Below are positions 27,228 to 36,055 of a stretch of 64,000 nt of DNA, one piece after another (positions within the stretch are counted from its first letter, which is position 1; each line of letters begins with the position of its first letter). The position numbers and the translations under genes are program-made. Source of the stretch: Mucilaginibacter sp. Lineage in GTDB: Bacteria; Bacteroidota; Bacteroidia; Sphingobacteriales; Sphingobacteriaceae. The notes under the pieces are model-generated. The model did no database searches. It had not been told where the DNA came from and saw nothing but the letters and a program-made list of their open reading frames with translations. The stretch covers positions 103,066 through 167,065 of the forward strand of contig NZ_JAQBOF010000002.1 of assembly GCF_028288185.1 (NCBI RefSeq), in the 5' to 3' direction.

Positions 27228-28325
27228 ATGAAATTATCCCAACTCACCACTTACCTTGAAAGTATTGCCCCGCTGGCTTACCAGGAAGATTATGATAATG
27301 CCGGCCTTATTGTTGGTAATCCCGACCAGGAAATTCACCAGGTTTTAATATCGTTGGATTGTATTGAGGCTGTTGTTGATGAAGCGATCGCTACCAATTG
27401 CCAGGTCATTATATCGCATCACCCCATAGTTTTTAAAGGGTTAAAACGGTTTAACGGCAAAACTTATGTGGAGCGCGTGGTCGAAAAAGCTATCCGAAAT
27501 GACATAGCGCTATATGCCATCCATACCAATTTAGATAGTGTAATGAACGGGGTTAACGCCAAAATTTGCGAGACCCTAGGATTGGAGAACACACATATCT
27601 TATCGCCAAAACAAGGCTTGTTAAAAAAACTGGTTACCTATGTACCCACCAGCCATGTAGACCAGGTGCGTAATGCGCTATTCTATGCAGGGGCGGGTAA
27701 CATAGGTAATTATAGCGAATGCAGCTTCAACGTCGAAGGAACGGGCACCTTTAAAGGCAACGAAGATAGCGACCCATACGTTGGCCAACCCGGCATACGC
27801 CATACCGAAGAAGAAACGCGTATAGAAACCGTTTACCCCGCCAACCTGGAAAGTAAAATACTAATGGCGCTGATGCTGGCACATCCTTATGAAGAAGTGG
27901 CTTATGATCTATATGCATTGACCAACCAGCACCAACAGGTAGGATCGGGCATGGCCGGCGAACTGGAACAAGCTATGGATGCCGAAGAATTTTTATATCA
28001 CCTGAAAGAAAAGATGCATGCCTCTGTAATAAGGCATACCGCCTTTACGGGCAAGCAAATAAAAAAGGTTGCCGTTTGTGGTGGCTCGGGTGGGTTTTTA
28101 TTAAAGCATGCAATAGCCGCCGGCGCGGATATTTTTATTACCGCTGATTATAAATACCATGAGTTTTTTGATGCCGACAGTAAGATCATTATAGCAGACA
28201 TAGGCCATTTTGAAAGCGAGCAGTTTACCCAACAATTGCTGCATGAAATGATACAAAAAAAGTTTGCTGATCTGCCATTACGGTTAACCAGTGTTAACAC
28301 TAATCCGGTGAGGTATTTTATGTAG
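27228..28325 (+). CDS. Nif3-like dinuclear metal-centre protein
   Basis: The family (YbgI/YqfO, GTP cyclohydrolase 1 type 2-like) forms hexamers with a two-metal site in each subunit; the physiological reaction is unsettled. From the ATG at 27228 (MKLSQLTTYLE) the protein is 365 aa, the usual length for the three-part form with a CutA/PII-like insert. Metal ligands are in VIISHHPIVFKGLKR and YAIHTNLDSVMNGVN in the first half, and FITADYKYHEFFDA and DIGHFESEQF in the second. A much longer start at 27105 is open but adds an unrelated leader. The zinc-ribbon gene follows, as in many genomes. Confidence 0.92.
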   Translation: MKLSQLTTYLESIAPLAYQEDYDNAGLIVGNPDQEIHQVLISLDCIEAVVDEAIATNCQVIISHHPIVFKGLKRFNGKTYVERVVEKAIRNDIALYAIHTNLDSVMNGVNAKICETLGLENTHILSPKQGLLKKLVTYVPTSHVDQVRNALFYAGAGNIGNYSECSFNVEGTGTFKGNEDSDPYVGQPGIRHTEEETRIETVYPANLESKILMALMLAHPYEEVAYDLYALTNQHQQVGSGMAGELEQAMDAEEFLYHLKEKMHASVIRHTAFTGKQIKKVAVCGGSGGFLLKHAIAAGADIFITADYKYHEFFDADSKIIIADIGHFESEQFTQQLLHEMIQKKFADLPLRLTSVNTNPVRYFM

Positions 28326-28337
28326 CAAATTTTAATT

Positions 28338-28422
28338 GTCATCTCGACCAAAGGAAGAGATGTATACACGAATAGGCCGGCGACATGCTTATGTATAGAT
28401 TTCTCGCTATGCTCGAAATGAC
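28338..28422. repeat. Intergenic hairpin repeat, GTCAT family, copy 3
   Basis: The left arm begins GTCATCTCGACCAAAGG and the right, on the minus strand, GTCATTTCGAGCATAGCG; both run into a (G/A)AGAT-TATACA word. It fills most of the space between nif3 and the promoter of the zinc-ribbon gene. Confidence 0.75.
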
Positions 28423-28502
28423 ATAATAGTCGTTTTGATGCCCTCTACACTTTTGAATATTAGCAATTTACAATTCAATTATAAAATATTTTAAAAAAGT
28501 TG

Positions 28503-28510
28503 TATCTTTG
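28503..28510 (+). promoter_or_regulatory. Putative -7 element of the zinc-ribbon gene
   Basis: TATCTTTG matches TAnnTTTG and lies 44 bases before the ATG at 28555. It implies that the gene can be transcribed separately from nif3. No clear -33 TTTG. Confidence 0.4.
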
Positions 28511-28554
28511 CCATCCGTTTATAAAAAGAAATAAGTATAAATCCCGTCAAAATA

Positions 28555-29304
28555 ATGGAACAAACCGTAGAACAAAAGCTTAAAGCGTTATACGAATTAC
28601 AAACCATCCACACTAAAATTGATAAAATTCGCCAGATAAGAGGTGAATTACCTATGGAGGTTGCCGATCTGGAAGATGATGTTGCAGGTTTGGAAACCCG
28701 TATACAAAAAATTAAAAGTGAGCTTGATGATTTGGAGGATGATATTGTTACCCGCAAAAATCTGATAAAAGATTCATTGGCTAACACCAAAAAATACGAA
28801 ACCCAGCTTAACGAAGTAAAAAACAACCGCGAGTATGATGCAATTTCGAAAGAGATTGAAATACAAGGTTTGGATATACAAGTTAGCGAGAAAAAAATAC
28901 GTGAATTTGGTTTTGAGATAGCTTCAAAAACCCAGGTTTATGAAAAAGCATTGGCTGACCTTGAGGCTCGCAAAAGCGACCTTGACGCTAAGAAAGATGA
29001 GCTAGGCACTATTACTGCCGAAACCGAAAAAGACGAAAGCGAATTAACTGCGCAGGCAGAAAAAGCTATCCCTAATATCGAAGAACGTTTATTGATTGCT
29101 TACAATCGTTTGCGCCAAAATGCTAAAAATGGTTTAGCTGTAGTTACTATCCAGCGCGATTCATGCTCAGGATGTTTTAACCAAATCCCGCCTCAGCGTC
29201 AGTCTGATATCCGCCAACGCAAAAAAATTATTGTTTGCGAGCATTGCGGCCGTATCCTAATTGATGAGCAAATGGCTTTGGAAGCAGAAACTGTAACCGC
29301 TTAA
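28555..29304 (+). CDS. Coiled-coil protein with C-terminal C4 zinc ribbon (COG1579 type)
   Basis: The 249-aa protein is mostly a long antiparallel coiled coil (about 5-185, rich in Glu/Lys and heptad leucines), ending in a zinc ribbon with CSGC and CEHCG as the two ligand pairs. Family members are predicted nucleic-acid-associated proteins, with a Chlamydia homolog linked to sigma-54 and flagellar proteins. The exact role is unknown. It follows nif3, an arrangement seen widely in bacteria, and has a strong terminator after it. Confidence 0.88.
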   Translation: MEQTVEQKLKALYELQTIHTKIDKIRQIRGELPMEVADLEDDVAGLETRIQKIKSELDDLEDDIVTRKNLIKDSLANTKKYETQLNEVKNNREYDAISKEIEIQGLDIQVSEKKIREFGFEIASKTQVYEKALADLEARKSDLDAKKDELGTITAETEKDESELTAQAEKAIPNIEERLLIAYNRLRQNAKNGLAVVTIQRDSCSGCFNQIPPQRQSDIRQRKKIIVCEHCGRILIDEQMALEAETVTA

Positions 29305-29322
29305 TAAGCACACAACATTTAT

Positions 29323-29360
29323 AAAAAAAGCGTCCCGATAGATATTGGGGCGCTTTTTTT
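29323..29360. terminator. Bidirectional rho-independent terminator
   Basis: AAAAAAAGCG-CCC and GGG-CGCTTTTTTT arms form a GC-rich stem flanked by an A-run on one side and a T-run on the other. It lies 19 bases after the zinc-ribbon gene's stop. Confidence 0.9.
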
Positions 29361-29406
29361 ATACATTAGGTTTAACTATATGTTCTAAAATATATATATT
29401 TAACCA

Positions 29407-29805
29407 ATGCTAAAAGCACGTCTGATTTATTTAATCCTTATTATAATTACCGTTATTACCGGGTTGGTATCGCGTACGTTATCACCGGCCGTTATACCGT
29501 TATTTGTTGGTGATATTTTATGGGGACTGGCTGTCTTTCTGTTAATGCGATTCCTCTTCATACAAAAAGCGTTAACATTTACCATAATTGTAAGCCTAAT
29601 TTATGCTTACGCTACCGAGCTTAGCCAGCTTTACCAGGCTCCCTGGATAAATAATTTACGCACTACTTTTTTTGGCAAAGTATTATTAGGCGAAACTTTC
29701 TATATTGGCGATTTAGCAAGTTATACCATTGGTATTGGACTTGGTGTGTTAGTGGAGCTATCACTGCGCAGATTGATCACAAGCATGTATCCGGAAAAGG
29801 ATTAA
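29407..29805 (+). CDS. DUF2809 family membrane protein
   Basis: The 132-aa protein has four predicted transmembrane helices and the DUF2809 core phrases VGDILWGLAVFLLMRF and TELSQLYQAPWINNLRTT, followed by FYIGDLASYTIGIGLG. The family is common in Bacteroidota and Firmicutes and has no assigned function. It is monocistronic, between a terminator and the convergent acetyltransferase gene. Confidence 0.87.
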   Translation: MLKARLIYLILIIITVITGLVSRTLSPAVIPLFVGDILWGLAVFLLMRFLFIQKALTFTIIVSLIYAYATELSQLYQAPWINNLRTTFFGKVLLGETFYIGDLASYTIGIGLGVLVELSLRRLITSMYPEKD

Positions 29806-29864
29806 GAGCCCAAAACTGTATTTCAAAAAGACTAACGAAGTTTTTAAACTTCGATTTCTAAATA

Positions 29865-30359
29865 TTACAACTCCTTCCGCATAACGTAATCATTCAAAAA
29901 ATATGGGCCGAACGGAATGTCTATTTCATAGGCTATGGTAAAGCCCATTTTTTCGTAAAAGGTTTTGGCCGGGTTGCGGCGATGCACGTTTAATTCCAAT
30001 ATGTTTTTACCTGCCGCCAGTACCTTTTCATAAACAGCATTTAACAAAATCTTGCCATATCCTTTTCCTTGGGTTGATGGCAGCATGTATAGTTTATGAA
30101 GCTTATATATATGCGGATCCTTATCATCCGGCGAATAAGCGGCAAAGGCTACCGTTTGTTCCTCAGCAATCAATAATAAATAAGTTTGTTCCTTATCTTG
30201 AATTTGTTTGGCCAGTACACCCGTAGAGTACCGGTCATTCAACATAAAATTGATCTGATCATCGGCTAGTATAGACGAGTATGTTGGCCACCATATTTCA
30301 TTGGCCAGCGCCCTGATGGTTTCTGCATCGTTTACGGTTGCTTCTCTGATGGTGTACAT
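29865..30359 (-). CDS. GNAT family N-acetyltransferase
   Basis: From the ATG at 30359 (MYTIREATVND) this is 164 aa with a complete GNAT fold. The acetyl-CoA binding motif A is LPSTQGKGYGKILL (Q/R-x-x-G-x-G/A type), and motif B contains ELNVHRRNPAKTFYEKMGF. The acceptor is unknown. It lies 23 bases downstream of the ABC ATPase gene on the same strand and may be the last gene of that operon. A TTG start at 30368 is possible but adds only three residues. Confidence 0.87.
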   Translation of the reverse strand: MYTIREATVNDAETIRALANEIWWPTYSSILADDQINFMLNDRYSTGVLAKQIQDKEQTYLLLIAEEQTVAFAAYSPDDKDPHIYKLHKLYMLPSTQGKGYGKILLNAVYEKVLAAGKNILELNVHRRNPAKTFYEKMGFTIAYEIDIPFGPYFLNDYVMRKEL

Positions 30360-30382
30360 GAATGACAATCGAGTATCGTTTA

Positions 30383-31126
30383 TTAATGGTTTTCCTCCTC
30401 ATCAATAATGGGCGCGGCGGGCGTTGGCGCACCACCGATAGCAAAGTATTGCTCCAGTTCGGACAGAGTAGTCGAGTTAGTGGCTATATCTTTAATAATC
30501 TTTCCTTTTTCCATTAGCAATATGCGGTCGCAAATATCGGTAACGTGGTTAAGGTCATGGCTTGATACGATGGTGGTAACGCCTTTTTGGTTAGCTTCCT
30601 TGATCATCGCTTTTAACCTGAACTGTGTGGTTGGGTCAATATTAGCAAAAGGCTCATCCAGCATTAACAACTCAGGGGTTTGCAGCATGCATGATGCTAT
30701 GCCCACTTTGGTTTGGTTACCTTTTGAAAGATCACGGATGTATTTGCCGCGTTTTAATATTTCGCCGTTAAAAAAGTCGGTGTATCCTGCTAAAAAATCG
30801 TCCACATGAGCACGGGTTTGTTGGTGCAGGCCGCCGATGAAATAAAAGTATTCTTCGGGGGTAAGGTAGTCTATCAAAAAGCCTTCGTCTAAATAAGACG
30901 CAGTATAATCTTTCCAATGGTCATTGCCGGCAACGGGCTTTTCATTTGATAATACCTCGCCGCTTTCGGGGCGTATTAAATCAAGTATCATACGAAACAG
31001 TGTAGTTTTACCGGCACCATTATTACCAACCAAGCCAATGCTTTCGCCTTTTTTAATCTCCAGCTGCGGTATGTTTACAACAATAACGCCGCTATAAACT
31101 TTTTTAAGATCTTTTACTTGTATCAT
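30383..31126 (-). CDS. ABC transporter ATP-binding protein
   Basis: The 247-aa ATPase has Walker A GNNGAGKTT, signature LSKGNQTKVGIAS (a variant of LSGGQ with Lys in the third position), Walker B LLMLDEPFANID and a switch His in VSSHDLNHV. The start is 2 bases after the stop of the DUF5687 gene, so the two form an exporter, a pairing regularly found in Bacteroidota. Substrate unknown. Confidence 0.93.
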   Translation of the reverse strand: MIQVKDLKKVYSGVIVVNIPQLEIKKGESIGLVGNNGAGKTTLFRMILDLIRPESGEVLSNEKPVAGNDHWKDYTASYLDEGFLIDYLTPEEYFYFIGGLHQQTRAHVDDFLAGYTDFFNGEILKRGKYIRDLSKGNQTKVGIASCMLQTPELLMLDEPFANIDPTTQFRLKAMIKEANQKGVTTIVSSHDLNHVTDICDRILLMEKGKIIKDIATNSTTLSELEQYFAIGGAPTPAAPIIDEEENH

Positions 31127-31128
31127 CT

Positions 31129-32607
31129 TTATTTATTTCTAAAGCCATCAAGTATGGCAAATTTTCGTTTGTTAAAGTCAGCTTCCAGGAAATTTATCCA
31201 GTAGCCGCGGGTAAGTATGCCTGCCACACCGCAAGCGGCAAGAGTGGCTAGCGCAAGGTCAGGATGCCCTAATAATTTAAAGGGCAGATAAACGATAAAC
31301 GGCGGTAAAAACAGCAGGAACGATAGAATAAGCTGCGTTGCGCCAACCCCTTCCCAATTAAATGATGCACCTTTACTCAAGTCAATGCGTTTGGCATTGC
31401 GGTTGGCAAAGTATAATACAATGTTAACGGTTACGCCTAAGTTCCACAAGTACATTACAAAATGCACCAGCAATACCCGCCAGCCATAATAAACGTAAGG
31501 TATGGTTAACAGAAACGCTACCGTTGAAGTAGTGGTAAACAAAAGATATTTGCCTTTTAAAAAATTAACAAAGCTAACTTTGCTCACCATTAAGCCATCA
31601 AAGTGCGAAGCCTGCCAGCTAAACATAAATTGTCCGTAGTTAATAATGAAAAACCCGGTCATGAACATCCCTGCAAAAAGCTTCATCCACTCGTTGTGTT
31701 TAAGCCCGGGATTGGTATAAAATATCAATCCATAAAACAGAAAGAACAATGACATGATCAAAGCCGACTTAGGGCGCTTGTTCCGCAATATCAATTTGAC
31801 CTCGCTAGCTACCAGGTCGCCGGTTGCGCCAAAATAACTTAAAACAGGATACTCGGTACTGCTTTTGTATTTGTCTTTTTTGGTGCTTAGTTCTTCCAGG
31901 TAAAGGTTTTGTTTAAGATAGATAAAGTTTAAATAATACATGGTGGCCCCTAACAATACCGGCACTAAGGCTAAAACAGGATGATTAATTAAATTGCCAA
32001 AAAACAGGTAGGATATATTGCGGATGGAGTATAAGTGCCATGAAGTATCGCCCATAATTACCAATATCAAAACAGCGGAAGCAACTAAAAATACCCAGCC
32101 GTTTAAGTTGGCTTTTCGTTTAATATACAGGGCCAGGTAGTTATTAAAAACAGACAGGCCAAAAAGCGACACCATAAAACTTATCACAGCCAGGCCGCCT
32201 TCGTCATGCAATACTACTTTAAATAAAAACGGCCAGAACAATAAAAATGGCCATAAGTTAAATACCGAAAAAAGTGCAGTAAGCGCAAGGTAACCAACAA
32301 TGGTATTGCGTTTAATAGGTAGTTGTAGATACGGCTGTACCCGTAGGGTTGGTAACTCTTGCAATTGGATCCTTGAAAACAGTTCGCCAACAAAATAAAC
32401 CAGTACAATACCACAAAATGAAAATATCAAAGAATCATGGGGAAATACTTTTTTAAGTATAAGGTCCATTAAGAACCCGGCTGCCACTACATAAAGAAGC
32501 AGCATTAAAATAAGCAACGACATTATTATGCGGACCGCAAGGTTCTTACCCGCGTTTTTTGAGCGCCAAAAGGCTTTAAACTCGTGCTTAAAGAAAGTTG
32601 TTATCAT
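31129..32607 (-). CDS. DUF5687 family ABC transporter permease
   Basis: The ATG at 32607 gives 492 aa beginning MITTFFKHEFKAFWRSKNAG, matching the characteristic N-terminus of DUF5687 proteins. About twelve hydrophobic segments are visible. A longer frame from 32670 adds a leader of 21 residues that would overlap the repeat element upstream. It is the membrane partner of the ATPase at 30383. Function unknown. Confidence 0.85.
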   Translation of the reverse strand: MITTFFKHEFKAFWRSKNAGKNLAVRIIMSLLILMLLLYVVAAGFLMDLILKKVFPHDSLIFSFCGIVLVYFVGELFSRIQLQELPTLRVQPYLQLPIKRNTIVGYLALTALFSVFNLWPFLLFWPFLFKVVLHDEGGLAVISFMVSLFGLSVFNNYLALYIKRKANLNGWVFLVASAVLILVIMGDTSWHLYSIRNISYLFFGNLINHPVLALVPVLLGATMYYLNFIYLKQNLYLEELSTKKDKYKSSTEYPVLSYFGATGDLVASEVKLILRNKRPKSALIMSLFFLFYGLIFYTNPGLKHNEWMKLFAGMFMTGFFIINYGQFMFSWQASHFDGLMVSKVSFVNFLKGKYLLFTTTSTVAFLLTIPYVYYGWRVLLVHFVMYLWNLGVTVNIVLYFANRNAKRIDLSKGASFNWEGVGATQLILSFLLFLPPFIVYLPFKLLGHPDLALATLAACGVAGILTRGYWINFLEADFNKRKFAILDGFRNK

Positions 32608-32663
32608 GCGGCCTGCTAAAAAATAGTTAATTACTGTAATTATAATTAAATAAATTAATAAAT

Positions 32664-32760
32664 GCCTCACCTAAATCCTCTTCAAAGGAGGGGACTTGCT
32701 TGTTGTGTTGGCTTTGTGCGTTGGCTTCTCCCTCTCCATTGGAGAGGGCCGGGGTGAGGC
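32664..32760. repeat. MITE-like element bounded by GCCTCACC/GGTGAGGC
   Basis: The 97-base element has exact 8-base terminal inverted repeats GCCTCACC and GGTGAGGC, an inner CTCCCTCTCC/GGAGAGGG hairpin, and a CCTCTTC-AAAGGAGGGG hairpin. It ends immediately before the rarA stop codon. Its design matches 26407-26552. Confidence 0.7.
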
Positions 32761-34041
32761 CTAATATTTATACCTATCGCCCCACAATTTTTTTAACTTT
32801 TCTTTTGACTCATACTCCCTTGGATTGTTACCAGGTTCGTAAATTTTTGTGCCCTTTATGGCATCGGGCAAAAAGTCAAGATCAACAAAGTTGTTCTCAA
32901 AACTATGAGCATATTTATAATCTTTACCATAACCAATATTCTTCATCAGCTTGGTTGGGGCGTTGCGCAAGTGCAGAGGTACAGGCAAATCGCCGGTTTG
33001 TTTTACCAAGCCCATGGCCGTACCAATAGCCGTAGTAGCCGAATTGCTTTTGGCTGATGTTGCCAAATAAATAGCTGTTTGTGATAAGATCAATTGCGAC
33101 TCGGGCATGCCAATTACGTTAACCGAATTAAAGCAGGCCTGAGCCAGCAACAAGGCATTAGGATTGGCATTGCCAATATCTTCGGATGACAGGATGAGCA
33201 TGCGGCGGGCAATAAACAACGGGTCCTCGCCACCGGCAATCATCCGCGCCAGCCAATAAACCGCGCCGTTAGGATCGCTGCCCCGCATGGATTTAATAAA
33301 TGCAGATATAATATCATAATGATTCTCGCCGGCTTTATCATACAGCGCCATGTTTTGCTGCACATGATCCAACACTATTTGGTTAGTGATCTCTATTTTT
33401 TTGCCCGAGATAGCATTTACCAACAACTCAAAAATATTCAACAACTTACGCGCATCGCCGCCGGATAGGCGCAGCAAAGCCTCATATTCTTTAACGTCGA
33501 TCTTTCTATCGCGTAGTACAATATCTTCTTTCTTCGCTTTATCCAATAAACTTACCAGGTCATCCTCCTCCAATGGCTGCAGGACATATACCTGGCATCG
33601 CGATAGCAAAGCCGATATAACCTCGAAGGATGGGTTTTCTGTAGTTGCACCTATCAATGTAACTATACCACGCTCTACAGCGCCTAAAAGCGAGTCTTGT
33701 TGCGATTTAGAGAAACGATGGATCTCATCAATAAACAATACGGGTAGTGTGTCGCCATCTTCTTTTAAACGCGATGCGGTTTCAATGACCTCGCGCACGT
33801 CTTTAACACCCGAGTTGATGGCGCTTAGCGAAAAGAAGGGTCTGTCAAGCGTTTGCGATATAATATAAGCCAGCGTAGTTTTACCCACACCCGGCGGGCC
33901 CCAAAACAGCATAGACGGCAACGCGCCGCTTTCTATAGCCTTGCGCAATACCGCGCCCGGCCCTACCAGGTGTTTTTGTCCCACATAATCGTCCAGGTTT
34001 TTTGGGCGCATGCGTTCTGCTAATGGCGGGAGATTGTTCAT
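32761..34041 (-). CDS. rarA: Replication-associated recombination protein RarA (MgsA)
   Basis: RarA is an AAA+ ATPase related to clamp loaders that acts at stalled replication forks. From the ATG at 34041 (MNNLPPLAERMRP) the protein is 426 aa, as usual. It has Walker A WGPPGVGKTTLA, Walker B LFIDEIHRFSK, sensor 1 IGATTENPSF, and the C-terminal tetramerisation region with RSMRGSDPNGA-like KSMRGSDPNGAVYWLARM. A longer frame reaches 34161, but it would overlap the divergent glycosylase gene starting at 34107 and lacks family similarity. Confidence 0.95.
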   Translation of the reverse strand: MNNLPPLAERMRPKNLDDYVGQKHLVGPGAVLRKAIESGALPSMLFWGPPGVGKTTLAYIISQTLDRPFFSLSAINSGVKDVREVIETASRLKEDGDTLPVLFIDEIHRFSKSQQDSLLGAVERGIVTLIGATTENPSFEVISALLSRCQVYVLQPLEEDDLVSLLDKAKKEDIVLRDRKIDVKEYEALLRLSGGDARKLLNIFELLVNAISGKKIEITNQIVLDHVQQNMALYDKAGENHYDIISAFIKSMRGSDPNGAVYWLARMIAGGEDPLFIARRMLILSSEDIGNANPNALLLAQACFNSVNVIGMPESQLILSQTAIYLATSAKSNSATTAIGTAMGLVKQTGDLPVPLHLRNAPTKLMKNIGYGKDYKYAHSFENNFVDLDFLPDAIKGTKIYEPGNNPREYESKEKLKKLWGDRYKY

Positions 34042-34106
34042 GTAGTAAAAATCTGAAAAGTAAACGCTAAATCCTAAATTTTTTAGTATTTTTAAATAAC
34101 AATTAT

Positions 34107-34742
34107 ATGATAACAAAGTTCTCCCAAGCCAACTATCACCAAATCTGTGATGAATTAGCATTAACCGATACAGAGCTAGCGGGTATTATTAAAGTCCATG
34201 GTTACCCGCCACTATGGAGTCGAACCAATACATTCGAAACTTTAGTGCATATTATTTTAGAGCAGCAGGTATCGCTGGCATCGGCGCTATCGGCCTTAAA
34301 TAAATTAAAAGAGCGGGTGCAGGAGCTGACTCCTGCGCGAGTGCTATTATTAACGGACGAAGAGCTTAGGGCCTGTTATTGCAGTCGCCAAAAAACAGCT
34401 TACATTAAATATTTAGCCGAGGCATTAATAAGCGGACATATCGACTTAGAAGCATTTGAGCAATTGCCAGACGATAAGATCCGTGCGCAATTGGTCACCC
34501 TAAAAGGCATTGGCAACTGGACAGTTGATGTTTACCTGATGTTTGTACTACAACGGGCTGACCTGTTCCCCATTGGTGGCCTTGCCGCGGTTAATGCTTT
34601 AAAGCGGGTTAAGGGTTTGCCGGCAACAACTACAAGAGAGGAAATAATAGCCGTTGCCGCCCAATGGCAGCCTTATAGGACGGTAGCTACTATGCTGTTA
34701 TGGCATTATTACCTATCGGAACCAAAAAAGACAGGTAAGTAA
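34107..34742 (+). CDS. HhH-GPD DNA glycosylase (AlkA-like) with a substituted catalytic Asp
   Basis: The family excises alkylated bases such as 3-methyladenine. The 211-aa protein contains ILEQQVSLASALSALNKL and the helix-hairpin-helix LKGIGNWTVDVYLMF (about 132-146). The next segment reads FPIGGLAAVNALKR, where homologs have FPxGDLA with the catalytic Asp, so position 158 is Gly (codon GGC, one base away from GAC). All other family features look intact. It is divergent from rarA. It may be an inactive or altered glycosylase, or the base may be a sequencing error. Confidence 0.85.
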   Translation: MITKFSQANYHQICDELALTDTELAGIIKVHGYPPLWSRTNTFETLVHIILEQQVSLASALSALNKLKERVQELTPARVLLLTDEELRACYCSRQKTAYIKYLAEALISGHIDLEAFEQLPDDKIRAQLVTLKGIGNWTVDVYLMFVLQRADLFPIGGLAAVNALKRVKGLPATTTREEIIAVAAQWQPYRTVATMLLWHYYLSEPKKTGK

Positions 34743-34802
34743 CCTATTCAAGTGTACACAGGTGTATCCATGCGTACCTGGTACAGTACCCTAAAACAAA
34801 AA

Positions 34803-34836
34803 AGCAACCTCCATACCTTTCGGCGTAGAGATTGCT
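34803..34836 (-). terminator. Terminator-like hairpin of the coiled-coil protein gene
   Basis: On the minus strand AGCAATCTCTAC pairs imperfectly with GTATGGAGGTTGCT, followed by six T. It overlaps the single GTCAT-family repeat arm at 34830-34853, 34 bases past the stop codon of the gene at 34870. Confidence 0.65.
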
Positions 34837-34853
34837 TCGTTCCTCGCAATGGC
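34830..34853 (-). repeat. Single arm of the GTCAT-family repeat
   Basis: Read on the minus strand it begins GCCATTGCGAGGAACGAAGC, a form of the arm seen in the three paired copies in this window (GTCAT..CGAnCGnAGCG). No opposite arm is recognisable nearby. Confidence 0.55.
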
Positions 34854-34869
34854 GTTTGCGGGGTGTATC

Positions 34870-35781
34870 TTATTTAAACGTTACACTTGTTTTACCCATA
34901 GTATAACCATCGGCATAAAGCAATACGGTATAAGTTCCTTTTTGGAATGGTGATGCATAAACCCAATCAACGGTATAATTAACGCCATCGTCTTTAAAGT
35001 CAATAGATGTTTTATAGGTGTATTGCAAATCTTGACTATCGGCATTAAATGTTCCGGCGTCTGCACCTGTTATCAGGTTGCCGGTTGGGTCAATAATGCG
35101 GATATAGATATCATGCGATCCTTTTGCTGCTATAGCATTGCTGGCAACGGTAAAGTTTATTTTTAGTTTATTAACGTTTTTGGCTTTGGTTTCATCGCTT
35201 TCTTTTCCATTCTTTTTAACCTTATACCCAACAACGCTGGTGGTAGCTACTTTTAATGCTGATGCTACTTTTACTTTGCTGTCAAGATCTTGATTTTGTT
35301 TTTCAAGGTTGGTAGCTTTTTCACTAACCGAGGTAAGATTGGTTTTTAAAGTATCTCTTTCGGTAGTTAATGATACATTTTCTTTTTTAAGCTCGTCAAT
35401 ATCGGCAGTGTATTTGGTAACAAAATAGCGCAGTTGTTTTACGTCCTCTTGTGCCTTGCTTAGTTCGGCGGCGGTAAGTTTGCCTTTGGCCAGTTCGCTT
35501 CTTAAAACTTTTATTTTGGATTTAAGCGAATCGTTTTTTGCCTGTAGCTCTGCCGACATTTTTGTTTTACCTGAATTTACCTGCTCAATCTGTGCTTCTA
35601 AACTATCCAGTTCTGTTTGTAGCCGGGTCTTTTCATCGTTTTGGTAAACAACTTTAAGGTCCGAATTATTCTTCTTCATGTATAAATACACGTCGGTGCC
35701 TAATAATGCTACAATTACTACCACTAAAAAGTAAATAACGTTCGAGTTTTTTTTAGGCTCTTGTGTTTGCTGGTTCTCCAT
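34870..35781 (-). CDS. Membrane-anchored coiled-coil protein
   Basis: The 303-aa protein has a short cytoplasmic N-terminus, one transmembrane helix (about 14-32, VIYFLVVVIVALLGTDVYLYM), a coiled coil (about 45-170, with many Glu/Lys/Leu heptads) and a C-terminal beta-rich domain of about 120 residues ending in YTVLLYADGYTMGKTSVTFK. Similar proteins occur in Sphingobacteriaceae but I know of no assigned function. It is monocistronic and has a terminator-like hairpin. Confidence 0.75.
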   Translation of the reverse strand: MENQQTQEPKKNSNVIYFLVVVIVALLGTDVYLYMKKNNSDLKVVYQNDEKTRLQTELDSLEAQIEQVNSGKTKMSAELQAKNDSLKSKIKVLRSELAKGKLTAAELSKAQEDVKQLRYFVTKYTADIDELKKENVSLTTERDTLKTNLTSVSEKATNLEKQNQDLDSKVKVASALKVATTSVVGYKVKKNGKESDETKAKNVNKLKINFTVASNAIAAKGSHDIYIRIIDPTGNLITGADAGTFNADSQDLQYTYKTSIDFKDDGVNYTVDWVYASPFQKGTYTVLLYADGYTMGKTSVTFK

Positions 35782-36024
35782 AAAAATTGTCTGATTTTGT
35801 ACTTAAATAATAATTAAATTCGGACATGCCGTTATTAAAGATGGGCCGATTTTACTCCGCATCAATCATTGGTTAACTATTAATATACGTAATAATGCGA
35901 AATTTATGATATTGTTTTTACAATTGTCTATAAATAATTTGACCGCGATTGGCTAAAAGTAGCTACAAATTGCATAAAACGCAATTATTATTTGCCATAA
36001 TAAACCGCCTTATTAATGAGTTTA

Positions 36025-36032
36025 TATCTTTG
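36025..36032 (+). promoter_or_regulatory. Putative -7 element of the GHL10 gene
   Basis: TATCTTTG matches TAnnTTTG and lies 23 bases upstream of the ATG. A TTTG is present at 35991-35994 but the gap of 30 is too long for a normal -33. Confidence 0.45.
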
Positions 36033-36055
36033 CACTTCTAAAAGAAAGCCTGTTA

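Noticed and set aside
34042..34161. Extended N-terminus of RarA
   Set aside because: It lies antisense to the divergent glycosylase start and bears no RarA similarity; MNNLPPLAERMRP at 34041 is the family start.
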